A DNA stretch of 64,000 bases. Origin: Apibacter mensalis (lineage in GTDB: Bacteria; Bacteroidota; Bacteroidia; Flavobacteriales; Weeksellaceae). Below are positions 17,859 through 27,949 of the stretch, piece after piece. Position 1 is the stretch's first letter. Each line of letters opens with the position of its first letter. The notes beneath the pieces were generated by a model that was given only the letters and a program-made list of their open reading frames with translations, was not told the origin of the DNA and did no database searches. The translations under genes were made by a program, and so were the position numbers. The stretch lies in NCBI RefSeq assembly GCF_001418685.1, contig NZ_LIVM01000011.1, positions 1 through 64,000 on the forward strand, in the 5' to 3' direction.

Positions 17859-19721
17859 TCAATTATAAATATCTTTTAATCTTTTTACTTGATTTGAATC
17901 AATAGTAATAGCTGCTTGCTCTTTCAATGATTTAATTATTTGTGTTGTTTTATAATCAATGAATTCATTTAAATAATATTTTTGAAGATCATCTAAAGTC
18001 ATGGGATCATTATTAATAATATTAGTAATATTAATTATCAATCTTCTATTTTTACTGTCTACGACATACAAACCTTGGGTCAGCTTTTCATTGATAGGAA
18101 GATTAAGCGATTCTCGAGTCATTTTACCTTCAACAATAATTAAATCTTCACGTTTATCTTTAAACTGATTTTTAATAAATTCAGTAGTTTTATTATTTTT
18201 TAACCATTTGAGAACTTTGTTTTCTATTTCTGAATTAAGACAGTAGTAAAAAGTGCCTGCAATTCTTTCTTTCCACGTAAATTTATCAGCTTTATCATGT
18301 AAAAATTTTTCCTGACCGGATATATCATTTTGAGCTTGGTAGGCAATCAAATTAAGTGCATATTTAATGAGAAGTTGATCTTTTAAATTTTCAAATTTTT
18401 CTTTAGCGACATCAAGTTCAAAAAAATGTGTATTATAATACTCTAATATATTCTCTCTTTCCCATTTATGGATATAATCATAAATTATTCTATTTTTTAA
18501 ATAATAATTTTCAACATTTAATTTTGTTTTTAGTTCATTTAACATTTCGTTTTCTGTTAACATATAGGTATCTCCAATAGTAACGAGTATCTCATTATTA
18601 GAAAATTTAAGATTAAGTAGTTGATTATAAGAGGTAGGTAATGAAGAAATAAAATCATTCAGATTATTTATATTTTTTTTATAAAATGAATTATTTTTTA
18701 ATCTAGAAATTAATATATCGTTTAATTGTTCAATTTCAACGGATTTAATTAATCTATTGTATATTTTTTTTCTGGCAACAGAATAGGTTTCATAGCTTTC
18801 TCTAAAGTAATATTCACAAATAGTATAACCATCTTCTAATTTAATCGGTTGTGAATAATCCAGATTATTAGGTTCAGATTTTATTTGGTTGAGAACATAA
18901 TTATATACCTCCTCATTATTAAGAATATTTTTTTTTCTTGTAACATTGAAATTTTGATAAACTTTTTCTTTAATTGTAGAAAAGCTTTCTCCTTGTTTAA
19001 GTTCATTATATATTTTATCGATCTCAATTTTTCCCGATTGAGTAGTATCGGGAATATATATTTGATCTAATGTAACTTCACCTAAATATTTTCTTTCATT
19101 TGAAACTAGTATAAGATAAGTATTATAGTAACTATCAACATAAGAAGTTATCTTGTTAAGCGGAGCTTTATATATTGCATCTACCAAATTTTTATTTAAT
19201 GAAAATATATTTAGATAAGAAGGATTTTTAAAATTAGATATTAAAGAATACTTCGAAACTACTTCTTCAAAACGCGACGGATCGTTTCCGATGTCATTTA
19301 TTATAGATTTTATAAATTTATTTTTATATTTTTCTTTTTTGTTTGTAAAATAATCATTTTTGAAAACAAGAAGTTGAAATTTTTTTTCAATATTAATCTT
19401 TTTATAATAATCTTGTAATATAGGTTCTAATATATCAGACGGATAAAATAAACTATCTTTTAATAAACTAGCTTTATGAGCTAATTCTTTTTGAAATTCA
19501 ATTGAATTTTCGATATTGTTTTTAAGTGCGTATTGTTTTAGAAGGTTAAAATCTATATAATTGTCTATGGTCTTATTTGTTCCAAGCAGCTCTAAACTTT
19601 TTTTATAATTGTTTTTAAAATTACTTGTGTAGATAACTTCATCATTAATGGACATCAAAACCGACTGAGAGAATACAATACTTGTAAAAAAATAAAAACA
19701 GATAATTATGAATTTTTTCAC
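17859..19721 (-). CDS. Second SurA/PpiC-type periplasmic protein, divergent parvulin domains
   Basis: A 620-residue exported protein with a signal peptide (cleavage near FSQS, residue 19). The pattern is that of a SurA-like chaperone: an N-terminal SurA_N-like helical part (VLMSINDEVIYTSNF), two parvulin-like segments around 110-210 and 220-320, then a long helical C-terminus. The parvulin segments are poorly conserved (FEEVVSKYS and LDQIYIPDTTQSG can be read, but the glycine-rich and FGxH-type blocks are weak), so isomerase activity is doubtful and a holdase role is more likely. It lies immediately upstream of the better-conserved SurA-like gene, each with its own -7 motif. Confidence 0.7.
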   Translation of the reverse strand: MKKFIIICFYFFTSIVFSQSVLMSINDEVIYTSNFKNNYKKSLELLGTNKTIDNYIDFNLLKQYALKNNIENSIEFQKELAHKASLLKDSLFYPSDILEPILQDYYKKINIEKKFQLLVFKNDYFTNKKEKYKNKFIKSIINDIGNDPSRFEEVVSKYSLISNFKNPSYLNIFSLNKNLVDAIYKAPLNKITSYVDSYYNTYLILVSNERKYLGEVTLDQIYIPDTTQSGKIEIDKIYNELKQGESFSTIKEKVYQNFNVTRKKNILNNEEVYNYVLNQIKSEPNNLDYSQPIKLEDGYTICEYYFRESYETYSVARKKIYNRLIKSVEIEQLNDILISRLKNNSFYKKNINNLNDFISSLPTSYNQLLNLKFSNNEILVTIGDTYMLTENEMLNELKTKLNVENYYLKNRIIYDYIHKWERENILEYYNTHFFELDVAKEKFENLKDQLLIKYALNLIAYQAQNDISGQEKFLHDKADKFTWKERIAGTFYYCLNSEIENKVLKWLKNNKTTEFIKNQFKDKREDLIIVEGKMTRESLNLPINEKLTQGLYVVDSKNRRLIINITNIINNDPMTLDDLQKYYLNEFIDYKTTQIIKSLKEQAAITIDSNQVKRLKDIYN

Positions 19722-19742
19722 TATTAATTATTTTATTATATA

Positions 19743-19750
19743 CAAAAATA
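19743..19750 (-). promoter_or_regulatory. TAnnTTTG -7 element for the second SurA-like gene
   Basis: TATTTTTG on the minus strand, 21 bases upstream of the ATG at 19721. Confidence 0.5.
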
Positions 19751-19833
19751 TATAAAGAATCAGGACTCTTAAAATAATTTTTAAAAAATGTAGATATATT
19801 GTAAAATTTACTTATATTATATTGTTGGTTTTA

Positions 19834-20412
19834 TTACATAAACTTAAATGTTAGATTTTGAAGATATTCGTAAACAATATGTGTAGGTAAACCCATTATA
19901 GTAAAAAATGATCCATTTATTTTATTGATTTTAGCCAACCCAATCCAATCTTGAATTCCATATGAACCCGATTTGTCTAAAGGTTTGTAATTATTAACGT
20001 AAAATTCAATTTCATTATCATTCATTTCTAAAAAGTGGACTTCTGTACAATCAGTAAAAACTTTAAAATCATTTTTAGTAGTAAATCCCACAGAAGTATA
20101 AACTTTGTGCGAATTTCCCGATAAATCCTGAAGCATTTTTTTTGCTTGTTCTGAATTTTTAGGTTTTTCCAAAGCATGTTCATTCATCCAAACAATCGTA
20201 TCAGCGGTTATAACAACTGTATGATCTTCCACTTTTCCATAGTGTTTCGATTTTTGTTCTACTAAATATTCTGTAATTTGATTTTCTTTTAATAAAGGGG
20301 AATAAGATTCATCTATGTTTAAATGTAAAGTCTTAAATTCATAGTTTAAGCTTTTTAAAAGCTCTTGCCTTCTTGGAGATTGGGATGCTAAAATAATTTT
20401 AAATGTGTTCAT
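19834..20412 (-). CDS. maf: Maf-like nucleotide pyrophosphatase
   Basis: A 192-residue house-cleaning nucleoside triphosphate pyrophosphatase. It opens with ILASQSPRRQELL, the family signature including the substrate-binding Ser-Arg-Arg, and has the catalytic ITADTIVW segment near residue 70 and the KSGSYGIQDW block near 150. Maf proteins of this type hydrolyse dTTP, UTP or modified nucleotides. Length is normal. A terminator lies between it and lpd upstream, so it should have its own promoter; only a one-mismatch TAACTTTA is seen there. Confidence 0.92.
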   Translation of the reverse strand: MNTFKIILASQSPRRQELLKSLNYEFKTLHLNIDESYSPLLKENQITEYLVEQKSKHYGKVEDHTVVITADTIVWMNEHALEKPKNSEQAKKMLQDLSGNSHKVYTSVGFTTKNDFKVFTDCTEVHFLEMNDNEIEFYVNNYKPLDKSGSYGIQDWIGLAKINKINGSFFTIMGLPTHIVYEYLQNLTFKFM

Positions 20413-20443
20413 ATATAATTCAATAAGTTTAAAGTTAAAAAAT

Positions 20444-20476
20444 AAAAAGACTATCTTTTGAATAGATAGTCTTTTT
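20444..20476 (-). terminator. Symmetrical intrinsic terminator after lpd
   Basis: A perfect 13-bp stem, AAAAAGACTATCT (20444-20456) with AGATAGTCTTTTT (20464-20476), with a 7-base loop and A/T runs on both sides. It lies downstream of lpd and upstream of maf and would work on either strand. Confidence 0.88.
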
Positions 20477-20553
20477 ATTTTAAATAATACTTTGTTAAAA
20501 TCTATATTTACTTTAGTTGATCAACAAATAAGAAATATATAAATTTAATATTT

Positions 20554-21942
20554 TTATAAATCTATAGCTTCCCCATAAGCAGCCTCTGTAGCACCTTTAA
20601 ATGATTCTGATAAGGTTGGGTGAGGGTGTATAGTGGTTAAAATTTCATGGGAAGTTGCTTCTAATCTTCTAACCGCAACAGCTTCTGCTATCATATCGGT
20701 TACCCCGTTACCTACCATATGGCAACCTAATAATTCACCGTATTTAGCATCATAAATAACCTTTATAAAACCATCAGTATCTCCGTTTGCAGTTGCTTTA
20801 CCTGATGCTATAAAAGGAAATTTACCCACTTTGATTTCATAACCTGATTCCTTAGCTTTTTTCTCTGTCATACCTACAGAAGCAATTTCAGGTGAACAAT
20901 AAGTACACCCGGGAATATTTCCATAATCAATAGGCTCAACATTCATTCCTTTAATTTTTTCAACACACAGTATACCCTCTGCAGAAGCTACATGGGCTAA
21001 GGCAGGTCCTGGAATTACATCTCCAATAGCATAATAGCCTGGAATGTTTGTTTTATAGAAACTGTCAACAATTATTCTTCCTTTATCTGTAGAAATTCCT
21101 ACCTCTTCTAAGCCTAAATTTTCAATATTAGCGGTAATACCTACTGCTGATAATATAATATCCGCTTCCAATGTTACTTCTCCGTTTGCCGTTTTCACGA
21201 ATGCTTTAACACCATCTCCTTTTGTTTCAACTCTTTCAACGGAGGAATTAACCATAACATCTATACCATGCTTTTTAATAGATTTTTCAACATGTTTGGA
21301 AACTTCTTCATCTTCAACAGGGACAATATTTGGTAAAAACTCAACAACGGTAACTTTAGTACCCATAGTTGCATATATATAAGCAAATTCAATACCTATA
21401 GCTCCGGAACCAACAACAATCATTGATTTAGGCATAGTAGGAAGGGTTAGGGCTTCTCTGTAACCAATTATTTTTTTACCATCTTGAGGTAAGTTAGGTA
21501 ATACCCTGGATCGAGCACCTGTAGCAATTATAATATGAGAAGCAGAATATTCCGTTTTTTTACCATCTTTATCAGTAACTTCTATTTTTTTTCCTGGTTT
21601 AACTTGGGCATTACCATTTATTACATCAATTTTATTTTTTTTCAAAAGAAAGCCAACTCCTTTATTCATTTTATCGGCTACTCCCCTACTGCGTTTTACA
21701 ATATGGGAAAAATCAAATGATGCTTCGGTTTTATTTAATCCAAATTCTTCTGCATGCTTTATTTCTTCATATACATGGGCGCTCTTAATGAGAGCTTTTG
21801 TTGGTATACATCCCCAGTTTAAACAAATACCTCCTAGATTTTCACGTTCTACTACAGCTGTTTTAAAACCTAGTTGAGCAGCTCTAATAGCAGCAACATA
21901 TCCACCGGGTCCGCTACCTATAACTATAATATCATAATTCAT
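20554..21942 (-). CDS. lpd: Dihydrolipoyl dehydrogenase
   Basis: The E3 flavoenzyme of 2-oxoacid dehydrogenase complexes and/or the glycine cleavage system; it reoxidises dihydrolipoamide with NAD+. The FAD-binding GSGPGG is at 9-14, the redox-active disulfide is Cys40/Cys45 in GGICLNWGCIP, the NAD-binding Rossmann motif GSGAIGIEFA is near 178, and the C-terminal active-site base is in HPHPTLSE (439-446). Length 462 is normal. It stands alone, with no E1 or E2 genes nearby, with a -7 motif 20 bases upstream and a terminator downstream. Confidence 0.96.
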   Translation of the reverse strand: MNYDIIVIGSGPGGYVAAIRAAQLGFKTAVVERENLGGICLNWGCIPTKALIKSAHVYEEIKHAEEFGLNKTEASFDFSHIVKRSRGVADKMNKGVGFLLKKNKIDVINGNAQVKPGKKIEVTDKDGKKTEYSASHIIIATGARSRVLPNLPQDGKKIIGYREALTLPTMPKSMIVVGSGAIGIEFAYIYATMGTKVTVVEFLPNIVPVEDEEVSKHVEKSIKKHGIDVMVNSSVERVETKGDGVKAFVKTANGEVTLEADIILSAVGITANIENLGLEEVGISTDKGRIIVDSFYKTNIPGYYAIGDVIPGPALAHVASAEGILCVEKIKGMNVEPIDYGNIPGCTYCSPEIASVGMTEKKAKESGYEIKVGKFPFIASGKATANGDTDGFIKVIYDAKYGELLGCHMVGNGVTDMIAEAVAVRRLEATSHEILTTIHPHPTLSESFKGATEAAYGEAIDL

Positions 21943-21962
21943 TGTACAGATTATTTTGTTGA

Positions 21963-21970
21963 CAAAAATA
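21963..21970 (-). promoter_or_regulatory. TAnnTTTG -7 element for lpd
   Basis: TATTTTTG on the minus strand, 20 bases upstream of the lpd ATG. Confidence 0.5.
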
Positions 21971-22098
21971 CTATTTTTTTTTCAAAAAGAATATTTATAT
22001 TTATAAAGCTATAAAATGCATAATATTTGTTAAAACATTTTTTAATACTTTTAACGTTGTAAATTTATAAGTATTAAGTATAAAATTTAAATTAAATT

Positions 22099-22404
22099 AT
22101 GGAAGAAATGAATCAAATTAATAATAATGTATCCGAAATTTCGAAAGATCAAATTAAAATCGCAAATGACAAAAAATTAATTTCCGGTATTTGCGGTATT
22201 TTATTAGGTAGTTTCGGAATTCATAAACTTTATTTAGGATATACTAAAGAAGGGCTAATTATGTTACTGGTTTCTTTACTTACTTGTGGTGCAGGTGCAT
22301 TCTTTATGAGTATTATAGGTATTATAGAAGGAGTAACCTATCTAACTAAATCTGATGAAGATTTTTATAAAACCTATATAGTGGGACATAAAGGATGGTT
22401 TTAA
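22099..22404 (+). CDS. TM2 domain membrane protein
   Basis: A 101-residue membrane protein. After a polar N-terminus of about 30 residues comes a TM2 domain: two hydrophobic helices, the first with GILLGSFGIHKLYLGY and the second with LLVSLLTCGAGAFFMSIIGIIEG, joined by a short KEG turn. The FGxHxxYLG pattern is diagnostic. Function of bacterial TM2 proteins is unknown. It is monocistronic and converges on tamB. Confidence 0.85.
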   Translation: MEEMNQINNNVSEISKDQIKIANDKKLISGICGILLGSFGIHKLYLGYTKEGLIMLLVSLLTCGAGAFFMSIIGIIEGVTYLTKSDEDFYKTYIVGHKGWF

Positions 22405-22450
22405 ATATTGAATTAAAGCTAAATAGTTAGATTGTTAATAATTATTACCA

Positions 22451-25400
22451 TTATTTTTTAATGTTAATAGAATCCTTTTTTTCCTTAAAATTTATTTTTT
22501 TCTTTCTTTTACCAAAGAATTCACTAAATTTATTAAAAGATCTTTTGTAAACGATGCCTCCCCCATAAGATTGGTTGTTTGCCCCTGTGGTGGATAAAAC
22601 AGATGTTTCTAAGCCAAAAGTGGAAGGTTTTGAAAAACCGTTGATAATTAAAGATTTATCATTATTTTTTGATATATCATAATTAATTTTTGCTCCATAA
22701 GTCCAAACATCAGCAGCACTTTTTTGTTCCAAAGGCATATTAACCGATCCTACTATGGATAATCTTTGATTTACTTTAAAAGTGGGGTCTAAGGATATTC
22801 TGTCACTTGTTTCATCTACTCTTGAACCGGCATTAAAATTAGCATCTAAGGAAAATACTCCACTAATATTGTTTATTGCTGAAGTTAGTTGCTTCAATAC
22901 TACATCATAAGCAGAAGAGGCATAGCTGCTTCCCCCCATTTTGTCGGATAAAAAGCTCCCGAAAACAACGATTCCGGCTACTTGATTGTATTTTTCCCCT
23001 TCATTATTATTTAATTTTGTATTAAGCTGATCGCGAACAGATGAAGAAGCATCTGCTTGAATATCAAATGTTAAACTAGGTTTAGATAGGTATCCGGTTA
23101 ATAATGCTGATACGGTAACATTTGTAGCGGGTACAGTAGATATTCCCAAATAGTCCCCAATATTACTAACTAATCTGGTGTAGGATGCGCGTATGTTCAA
23201 ATCTGCTTCAGTAGGACCTCTATTTTCCCATCTGATGGTACTTCCGGGAATTATAGTAAAATCCTTATTAACAAACATATTATAGTAGTATTTGCTATCT
23301 CCAGTTATTGTATAGGTACCGTCCATATTAATAACTCCTGCTTTCGACATATCAAATTTAAGATGCTTGGTATCTCCTCTTACTACTATTTTATCACCGG
23401 TTTCTTGACTTATAATAAGATTTACCACTGATTTATTATCTGCACTAATATCTGCACGGATGGACAATCCCGTAGGAGGTTTAGATTCACTTTCATCCTC
23501 ATCTTTATGCTGTTCAGGTATAAACTTTATATATTGGATATCAGTAGCATTAGTAGTGCTACTGCTATTTATAGTTAAACTGCTTCCATCAAGAGCCATA
23601 GCCTTTGCTGAAATATCGATACCTTTATCAGTGGTGCCGGTTATGGAAAAATTTCCTGAGGCATAGATAGTTCCATAAAAAAGGTCATTTTCTTTTATAG
23701 TTGTATTTAAAACTAAAAGTTTATCCGAAGTAAAATCAAGATTCATTCCCCATTCTGAAAAATTTTTAGTCATTAAAGGACCGAAAACGACACCTTTTGT
23801 TTTCCTCTGGGTGTCCATCAGTTCAATATTATCAAATAAAAATACACCATCAGATATTTGTAAGTCTTGGTCTTTGGTCAATTGATAATCTACTCCTAAA
23901 AAATTTACCTTAAATCCAACTTTAGACATAGTTAATGAACCTTGATATTTAGGAGAGTTTACGTCTCCTGTAATTTGAACATTTCCTGTTGCAGTACCTC
24001 TGAAGTTTGAAAAAATACTTTGTAAAAAAGTACCTATAGGGGCAATATTCATTTGATTGGCAATTAGATCAATATTTAATTGAGATGATTTTCCCTCTTT
24101 ATTTACTATATATCCATCAGCCAAAAAACGATCTTGTCCGGAATCTTCTAATTTACTTTGTAATAAATATCTGTTGGTTTTGGCATCATAAATAGCTCTC
24201 ATGGCAAGATTACCTAAATTTTGACCATTAAATTTTAATTGATCAATATAAAGATCTATGAGCGGTCTAAGTTCACTGGAATTCTTAAGAACCTTAGCAG
24301 ATCCGTTAGCAATACCTTCAAATGACATATCTTTAAGTAAACTGTGAGGTAATATTTTTTCTAATTTAACATCTTTTAAGTTCAGGTCAAAAGTGTATTC
24401 ATTTTTAGTTGTGTACTCTCCAGACAATAAAATTTCAGAATTTTCAGAAGTTAATTCAATTTTTTGTAGTACAAGTTTATTCGTTAATAAATTATATTTA
24501 GCGATTGCTTCATCCGAATTAAAATTTGGATTAAGTTTCCATCTTGCTTGTGCTAAATTAATATGGGAAGGTTTAAACCCAATAATTAAATCATTATTCT
24601 TTTGAGTTTGATACAAATTTAAATCGAAATTTGTTTGTTTGTCTTTATATTTTCCATAGTAAAAATTAGTGGAAGCGAATAGAGAGTCATTTCTATTGAA
24701 TCCTGAAAAATTTATTCTATCTATAACCTTATTGTCTATACTTAGAGTAGATAAGGAGCCTATAAATTGACGTAAGGAATCCTCGGTATTCAAAAAAATA
24801 TTCGGATTAGTTAACTTGATATTTTTATAGTATATATATTCCGAAATCATTTGTGCCTGTAACTTATTTCCATTGCCAATGTATCTGCCAGTAATGGTAG
24901 TTCCCGGAGATAAATTTACATCCATCATTAATAAATCAAATAAATCTTTTTGAAGATCTAATATAAATGAAAACTCCTGATTATCGAATCGTTTTTTAGT
25001 TTTAAAATTAGATACAAGATTACCCATCCCTTTTTGTAACATATCAGGAATATCTTTTAATTTATATTTTCCATAAATATTGGCAGTAATCATATTGGGG
25101 GAAAAAATATCTAAATTTCTATTTCCTTGTTCAAAATTTGTTTTTATTTGAATATCATTATATTTGGTAAGTTTGCCATTATCTTCAAGAGAAATTGAAT
25201 TGATGGTTATTTCTCCAATCAAATCATCAATGGAATTGAATTGAATATCCGCTTTTACTAATCCTTTAAACAATTTATTTTTATCAACCTGTGAAGTAAA
25301 ATACCCTAAATTTAAGGATTGTATATTCGCATCGAAGCTGGTTTTAATATTTTTTTGCGAAAAGTCTATACTACCATTAAAATTAAAATTTGCATAACTG

Positions 25401-26926
25401 TCATTAGATACAATTTTACCTTCAAAAATTTTATCTCTTAAATTACCAATGGCTGAAATATCATTAATAGATTTACCATTTATATCCAAGCTATTTAATT
25501 TCGCATCAAATTTGGTATCCATATGATTCAGATCAAAGCCGCTACCATCAAATTGAATTTTTGCCGTTATGGGACCTAAAGTTGTTGATTTAATGAATGA
25601 AGCCAAATTTAAATGGTACGTTTCTAATGTGCCCTTATACTTAGGTTTTTTGGAAGTATACTCATTTAATTGAGCATCTGCTGTTACCGTACCTAATGAG
25701 CTAATCATTTTCCCGTTAAGAATCAGGTTTTTTTTGTCAATTAAAAATGAACCCATATAATTTAAAGTTCCAAATTCAGAAACTATTTCCGGAATATCCG
25801 TAGATATAAATTTTGGAAGCCAAGATTGGAGAGAGGCATAGGAAGATTGAAGATGCGCCTCTTTAGCATTTACATTAAAAAATCGGGAGGCATCAGAGGT
25901 TACCAAATTTTTTAGTTCCAACTTCGGCGAAGAGTAAAAGGTTCCATTTACCGATAAGACAGGTTGGGTTAAAATTAAGTTGTTAAGTGTTCCATTAACC
26001 TTTGAGGAAATACTAAATATTGAATTGGTATTCCAATTTTTTACAAAATATCGAATGTCTTTACCGGATACTTTACTACCTTTATTTACATCCATAGTCC
26101 AAATTACTTGATCTACAAAATTGCTCATTCCATTTTCTTTTGTGTAATTGAAAAATAAGGAACCTAAAAGCAATGATGTATCCGACTCAAATATTAAATC
26201 TTTAAATGAAAGTTCTGTTTCTGAATAATGAATATGGGAAGAAAAATGATGAACTATATAATTTTCTTTATTTCTTTTAGCTTTAAAATTAAATTGTTCA
26301 ACCATAACTTTTACATCCGAATTAAAAATATCTACTTTTGAAGCTTTTAAATTCAATTCAGAAGTGTCTAACCAAACCTGATCTTCTGGAGGTAAATTTT
26401 GATTTACAATAGAGAATTGTCCATTAATAATATCTACTCTACCTTTTAATTTGAAATCTTTTTTTTGCGTAGGTTTATCGGAATTAAAATTATCTATGAA
26501 TATAGAAAAATTATCCCGTTCTTCATTCTTATAGGTAATAACTTTAATGATAGGATTCAGCAAGCGCAATTGATCAATTTTGATATCATCGACATGTTTA
26601 ATTAATAAATTTTCAACCAGGGATATTGTATTTAAATATCCTTTTAATTCTTTAACTATAAGTAGATCGTTTTGATGATGATCTTTAATAATCACCTCAT
26701 GTAAGGTAAGATTTCCAAAATAATCTACCTCAATTCTTTGCGCAGAAATATTGGTTTTAAATTCTTTATTTAAATAAGAAAGAGCCTGCTTTGCAATTTT
26801 ATCTTGAACTGAAGGTAAATTAATAATAATAATAAGGGATAAAAGTATAAAAAATAAAATGCAAAATGCACAAAGAATAGCCTTGCATGACTTAAAAAAT
26901 ATTTTTTTAATTAGTAACTTTGCCAT
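22451..26926 (-). CDS. TamB-like translocation and assembly protein
   Basis: A very large envelope protein (1491 residues) anchored by an N-terminal helix (about 15-40) with a periplasmic body built of repeated beta-strands. The C-terminal 400 residues contain the DUF490/TamB domain, seen in DLNIRASYTR and the barrel-like end. TamB proteins bridge inner and outer membranes and are implicated in outer-membrane protein assembly and phospholipid transport. I use the ATG at 26926 (MAKLLIKKIFF); a GTG four codons upstream at 26938 would overlap divergent tsaD. With the ATG the two start codons are only 2 bp apart. Confidence 0.88.
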   Translation of the reverse strand: MAKLLIKKIFFKSCKAILCAFCILFFILLSLIIIINLPSVQDKIAKQALSYLNKEFKTNISAQRIEVDYFGNLTLHEVIIKDHHQNDLLIVKELKGYLNTISLVENLLIKHVDDIKIDQLRLLNPIIKVITYKNEERDNFSIFIDNFNSDKPTQKKDFKLKGRVDIINGQFSIVNQNLPPEDQVWLDTSELNLKASKVDIFNSDVKVMVEQFNFKAKRNKENYIVHHFSSHIHYSETELSFKDLIFESDTSLLLGSLFFNYTKENGMSNFVDQVIWTMDVNKGSKVSGKDIRYFVKNWNTNSIFSISSKVNGTLNNLILTQPVLSVNGTFYSSPKLELKNLVTSDASRFFNVNAKEAHLQSSYASLQSWLPKFISTDIPEIVSEFGTLNYMGSFLIDKKNLILNGKMISSLGTVTADAQLNEYTSKKPKYKGTLETYHLNLASFIKSTTLGPITAKIQFDGSGFDLNHMDTKFDAKLNSLDINGKSINDISAIGNLRDKIFEGKIVSNDSYANFNFNGSIDFSQKNIKTSFDANIQSLNLGYFTSQVDKNKLFKGLVKADIQFNSIDDLIGEITINSISLEDNGKLTKYNDIQIKTNFEQGNRNLDIFSPNMITANIYGKYKLKDIPDMLQKGMGNLVSNFKTKKRFDNQEFSFILDLQKDLFDLLMMDVNLSPGTTITGRYIGNGNKLQAQMISEYIYYKNIKLTNPNIFLNTEDSLRQFIGSLSTLSIDNKVIDRINFSGFNRNDSLFASTNFYYGKYKDKQTNFDLNLYQTQKNNDLIIGFKPSHINLAQARWKLNPNFNSDEAIAKYNLLTNKLVLQKIELTSENSEILLSGEYTTKNEYTFDLNLKDVKLEKILPHSLLKDMSFEGIANGSAKVLKNSSELRPLIDLYIDQLKFNGQNLGNLAMRAIYDAKTNRYLLQSKLEDSGQDRFLADGYIVNKEGKSSQLNIDLIANQMNIAPIGTFLQSIFSNFRGTATGNVQITGDVNSPKYQGSLTMSKVGFKVNFLGVDYQLTKDQDLQISDGVFLFDNIELMDTQRKTKGVVFGPLMTKNFSEWGMNLDFTSDKLLVLNTTIKENDLFYGTIYASGNFSITGTTDKGIDISAKAMALDGSSLTINSSSTTNATDIQYIKFIPEQHKDEDESESKPPTGLSIRADISADNKSVVNLIISQETGDKIVVRGDTKHLKFDMSKAGVINMDGTYTITGDSKYYYNMFVNKDFTIIPGSTIRWENRGPTEADLNIRASYTRLVSNIGDYLGISTVPATNVTVSALLTGYLSKPSLTFDIQADASSSVRDQLNTKLNNNEGEKYNQVAGIVVFGSFLSDKMGGSSYASSAYDVVLKQLTSAINNISGVFSLDANFNAGSRVDETSDRISLDPTFKVNQRLSIVGSVNMPLEQKSAADVWTYGAKINYDISKNNDKSLIINGFSKPSTFGLETSVLSTTGANNQSYGGGIVYKRSFNKFSEFFGKRKKKINFKEKKDSINIKK
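26915..26922 (+). promoter_or_regulatory. TAnnTTTG -7 element immediately before tsaD
   Basis: TAACTTTG ends only 6 bases before the tsaD ATG and lies inside the first codons of divergent tamB. If used, the tsaD transcript would have almost no 5' leader. No -33 element is obvious. Confidence 0.4.
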
Positions 26927-26928
26927 AA

Positions 26929-27945
26929 ATGAAAACACCCATTATATTAGGAATAGAATCGTCATGTGATGATACATCAGCTGCAATCATACAAGGTAAA
27001 AAAATACTTTCAAATGTAGTATCCACCCAAAAAATACACCAAGATTATGGAGGTGTAGTTCCGGAACTAGCCTCACGTGTACATTTACAAAATATTGTAC
27101 CTGTTGTGCATCAAGCAATTCAATTAGCAAATATAAATAAAAAAGCAATTGATGCGATATCTTTTACTCGTGGTCCCGGTTTATTAGGATCCCTATTAGT
27201 AGGAACTAGTTTTGCTAAATCTTTGTCTATGTCTTTGAATGTTCCTCTTATTGAAGTTAATCACATGCAGGGACATATATTTGCACATTTTATAGAAGAA
27301 GATGAAAAAAAAAATATTTGTTTTCCTTTTTTGTGTCTTACAGTTAGTGGCGGACATACGCAGATTGTTAAGGTAAACGATTATTTTGATATGGAAGTGT
27401 TAGGTGAAACGTTGGATGATGCCGCTGGTGAAGCTTTTGATAAAATTGGAAAATTAATGGGATTAGAATATCCGGCAGGACCTATGATCGATAATCTTTC
27501 ACAAATAGGAAATAAAGATAAATTTAAATTTCCTTTACCTAAGTTGAAAGGTATTAAATTTTCTTTCAGTGGTATCAAGACTTCCGTACTTTATTTTATA
27601 CAAAAAGAAGTAGAGAAAAATCCTAACTTTATAAAGGATAATCTTGAAGATTTATGTGCTAGTGTGCAAAAAACAATAATTTCCGCCTTATTGGATAAAA
27701 TTAAACTAGCCATTAAAATAACCGGAATAAAAAATGTAGCCATTGCCGGAGGTGTTTCTGCTAATTCGGAATTAAGAAGAGAAATTATAAAATTAGAATC
27801 AGATCTAAATTGCAAGACTTTTATACCTAAATTTGAATATACTACGGACAATGCTGCTATGATAGCCGTTGTTGGAAGTATTAAATATGAGCATCATAAA
27901 TTTTCTGATTTAAAAACTGTAGCTACAGCTAGATACAAAATTTAA
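26929..27945 (+). CDS. tsaD: tRNA N6-adenosine threonylcarbamoyltransferase TsaD
   Basis: Transfers the threonylcarbamoyl group to A37 of ANN-decoding tRNAs, together with TsaB and TsaE. It has the ASKHA-type start LGIESSCDDTSAA, metal-binding His112 and His116 (NHMQGH), the VSGGHTQ segment near 133 and the late VAGGVSANSELR block. Length 338 is normal. It is followed after 4 bases by a small lipoprotein gene, so the two may be cotranscribed. The start codon lies 2 bp from the divergent tamB start. Confidence 0.97.
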   Translation: MKTPIILGIESSCDDTSAAIIQGKKILSNVVSTQKIHQDYGGVVPELASRVHLQNIVPVVHQAIQLANINKKAIDAISFTRGPGLLGSLLVGTSFAKSLSMSLNVPLIEVNHMQGHIFAHFIEEDEKKNICFPFLCLTVSGGHTQIVKVNDYFDMEVLGETLDDAAGEAFDKIGKLMGLEYPAGPMIDNLSQIGNKDKFKFPLPKLKGIKFSFSGIKTSVLYFIQKEVEKNPNFIKDNLEDLCASVQKTIISALLDKIKLAIKITGIKNVAIAGGVSANSELRREIIKLESDLNCKTFIPKFEYTTDNAAMIAVVGSIKYEHHKFSDLKTVATARYKI

Positions 27946-27949
27946 AATA

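Noticed and set aside
26927-26938. GTG start for tamB at 26938
   Set aside because: It adds only four residues before MAKLL and would overlap the tsaD coding sequence; the ATG at 26926 gives a normal N-terminus.
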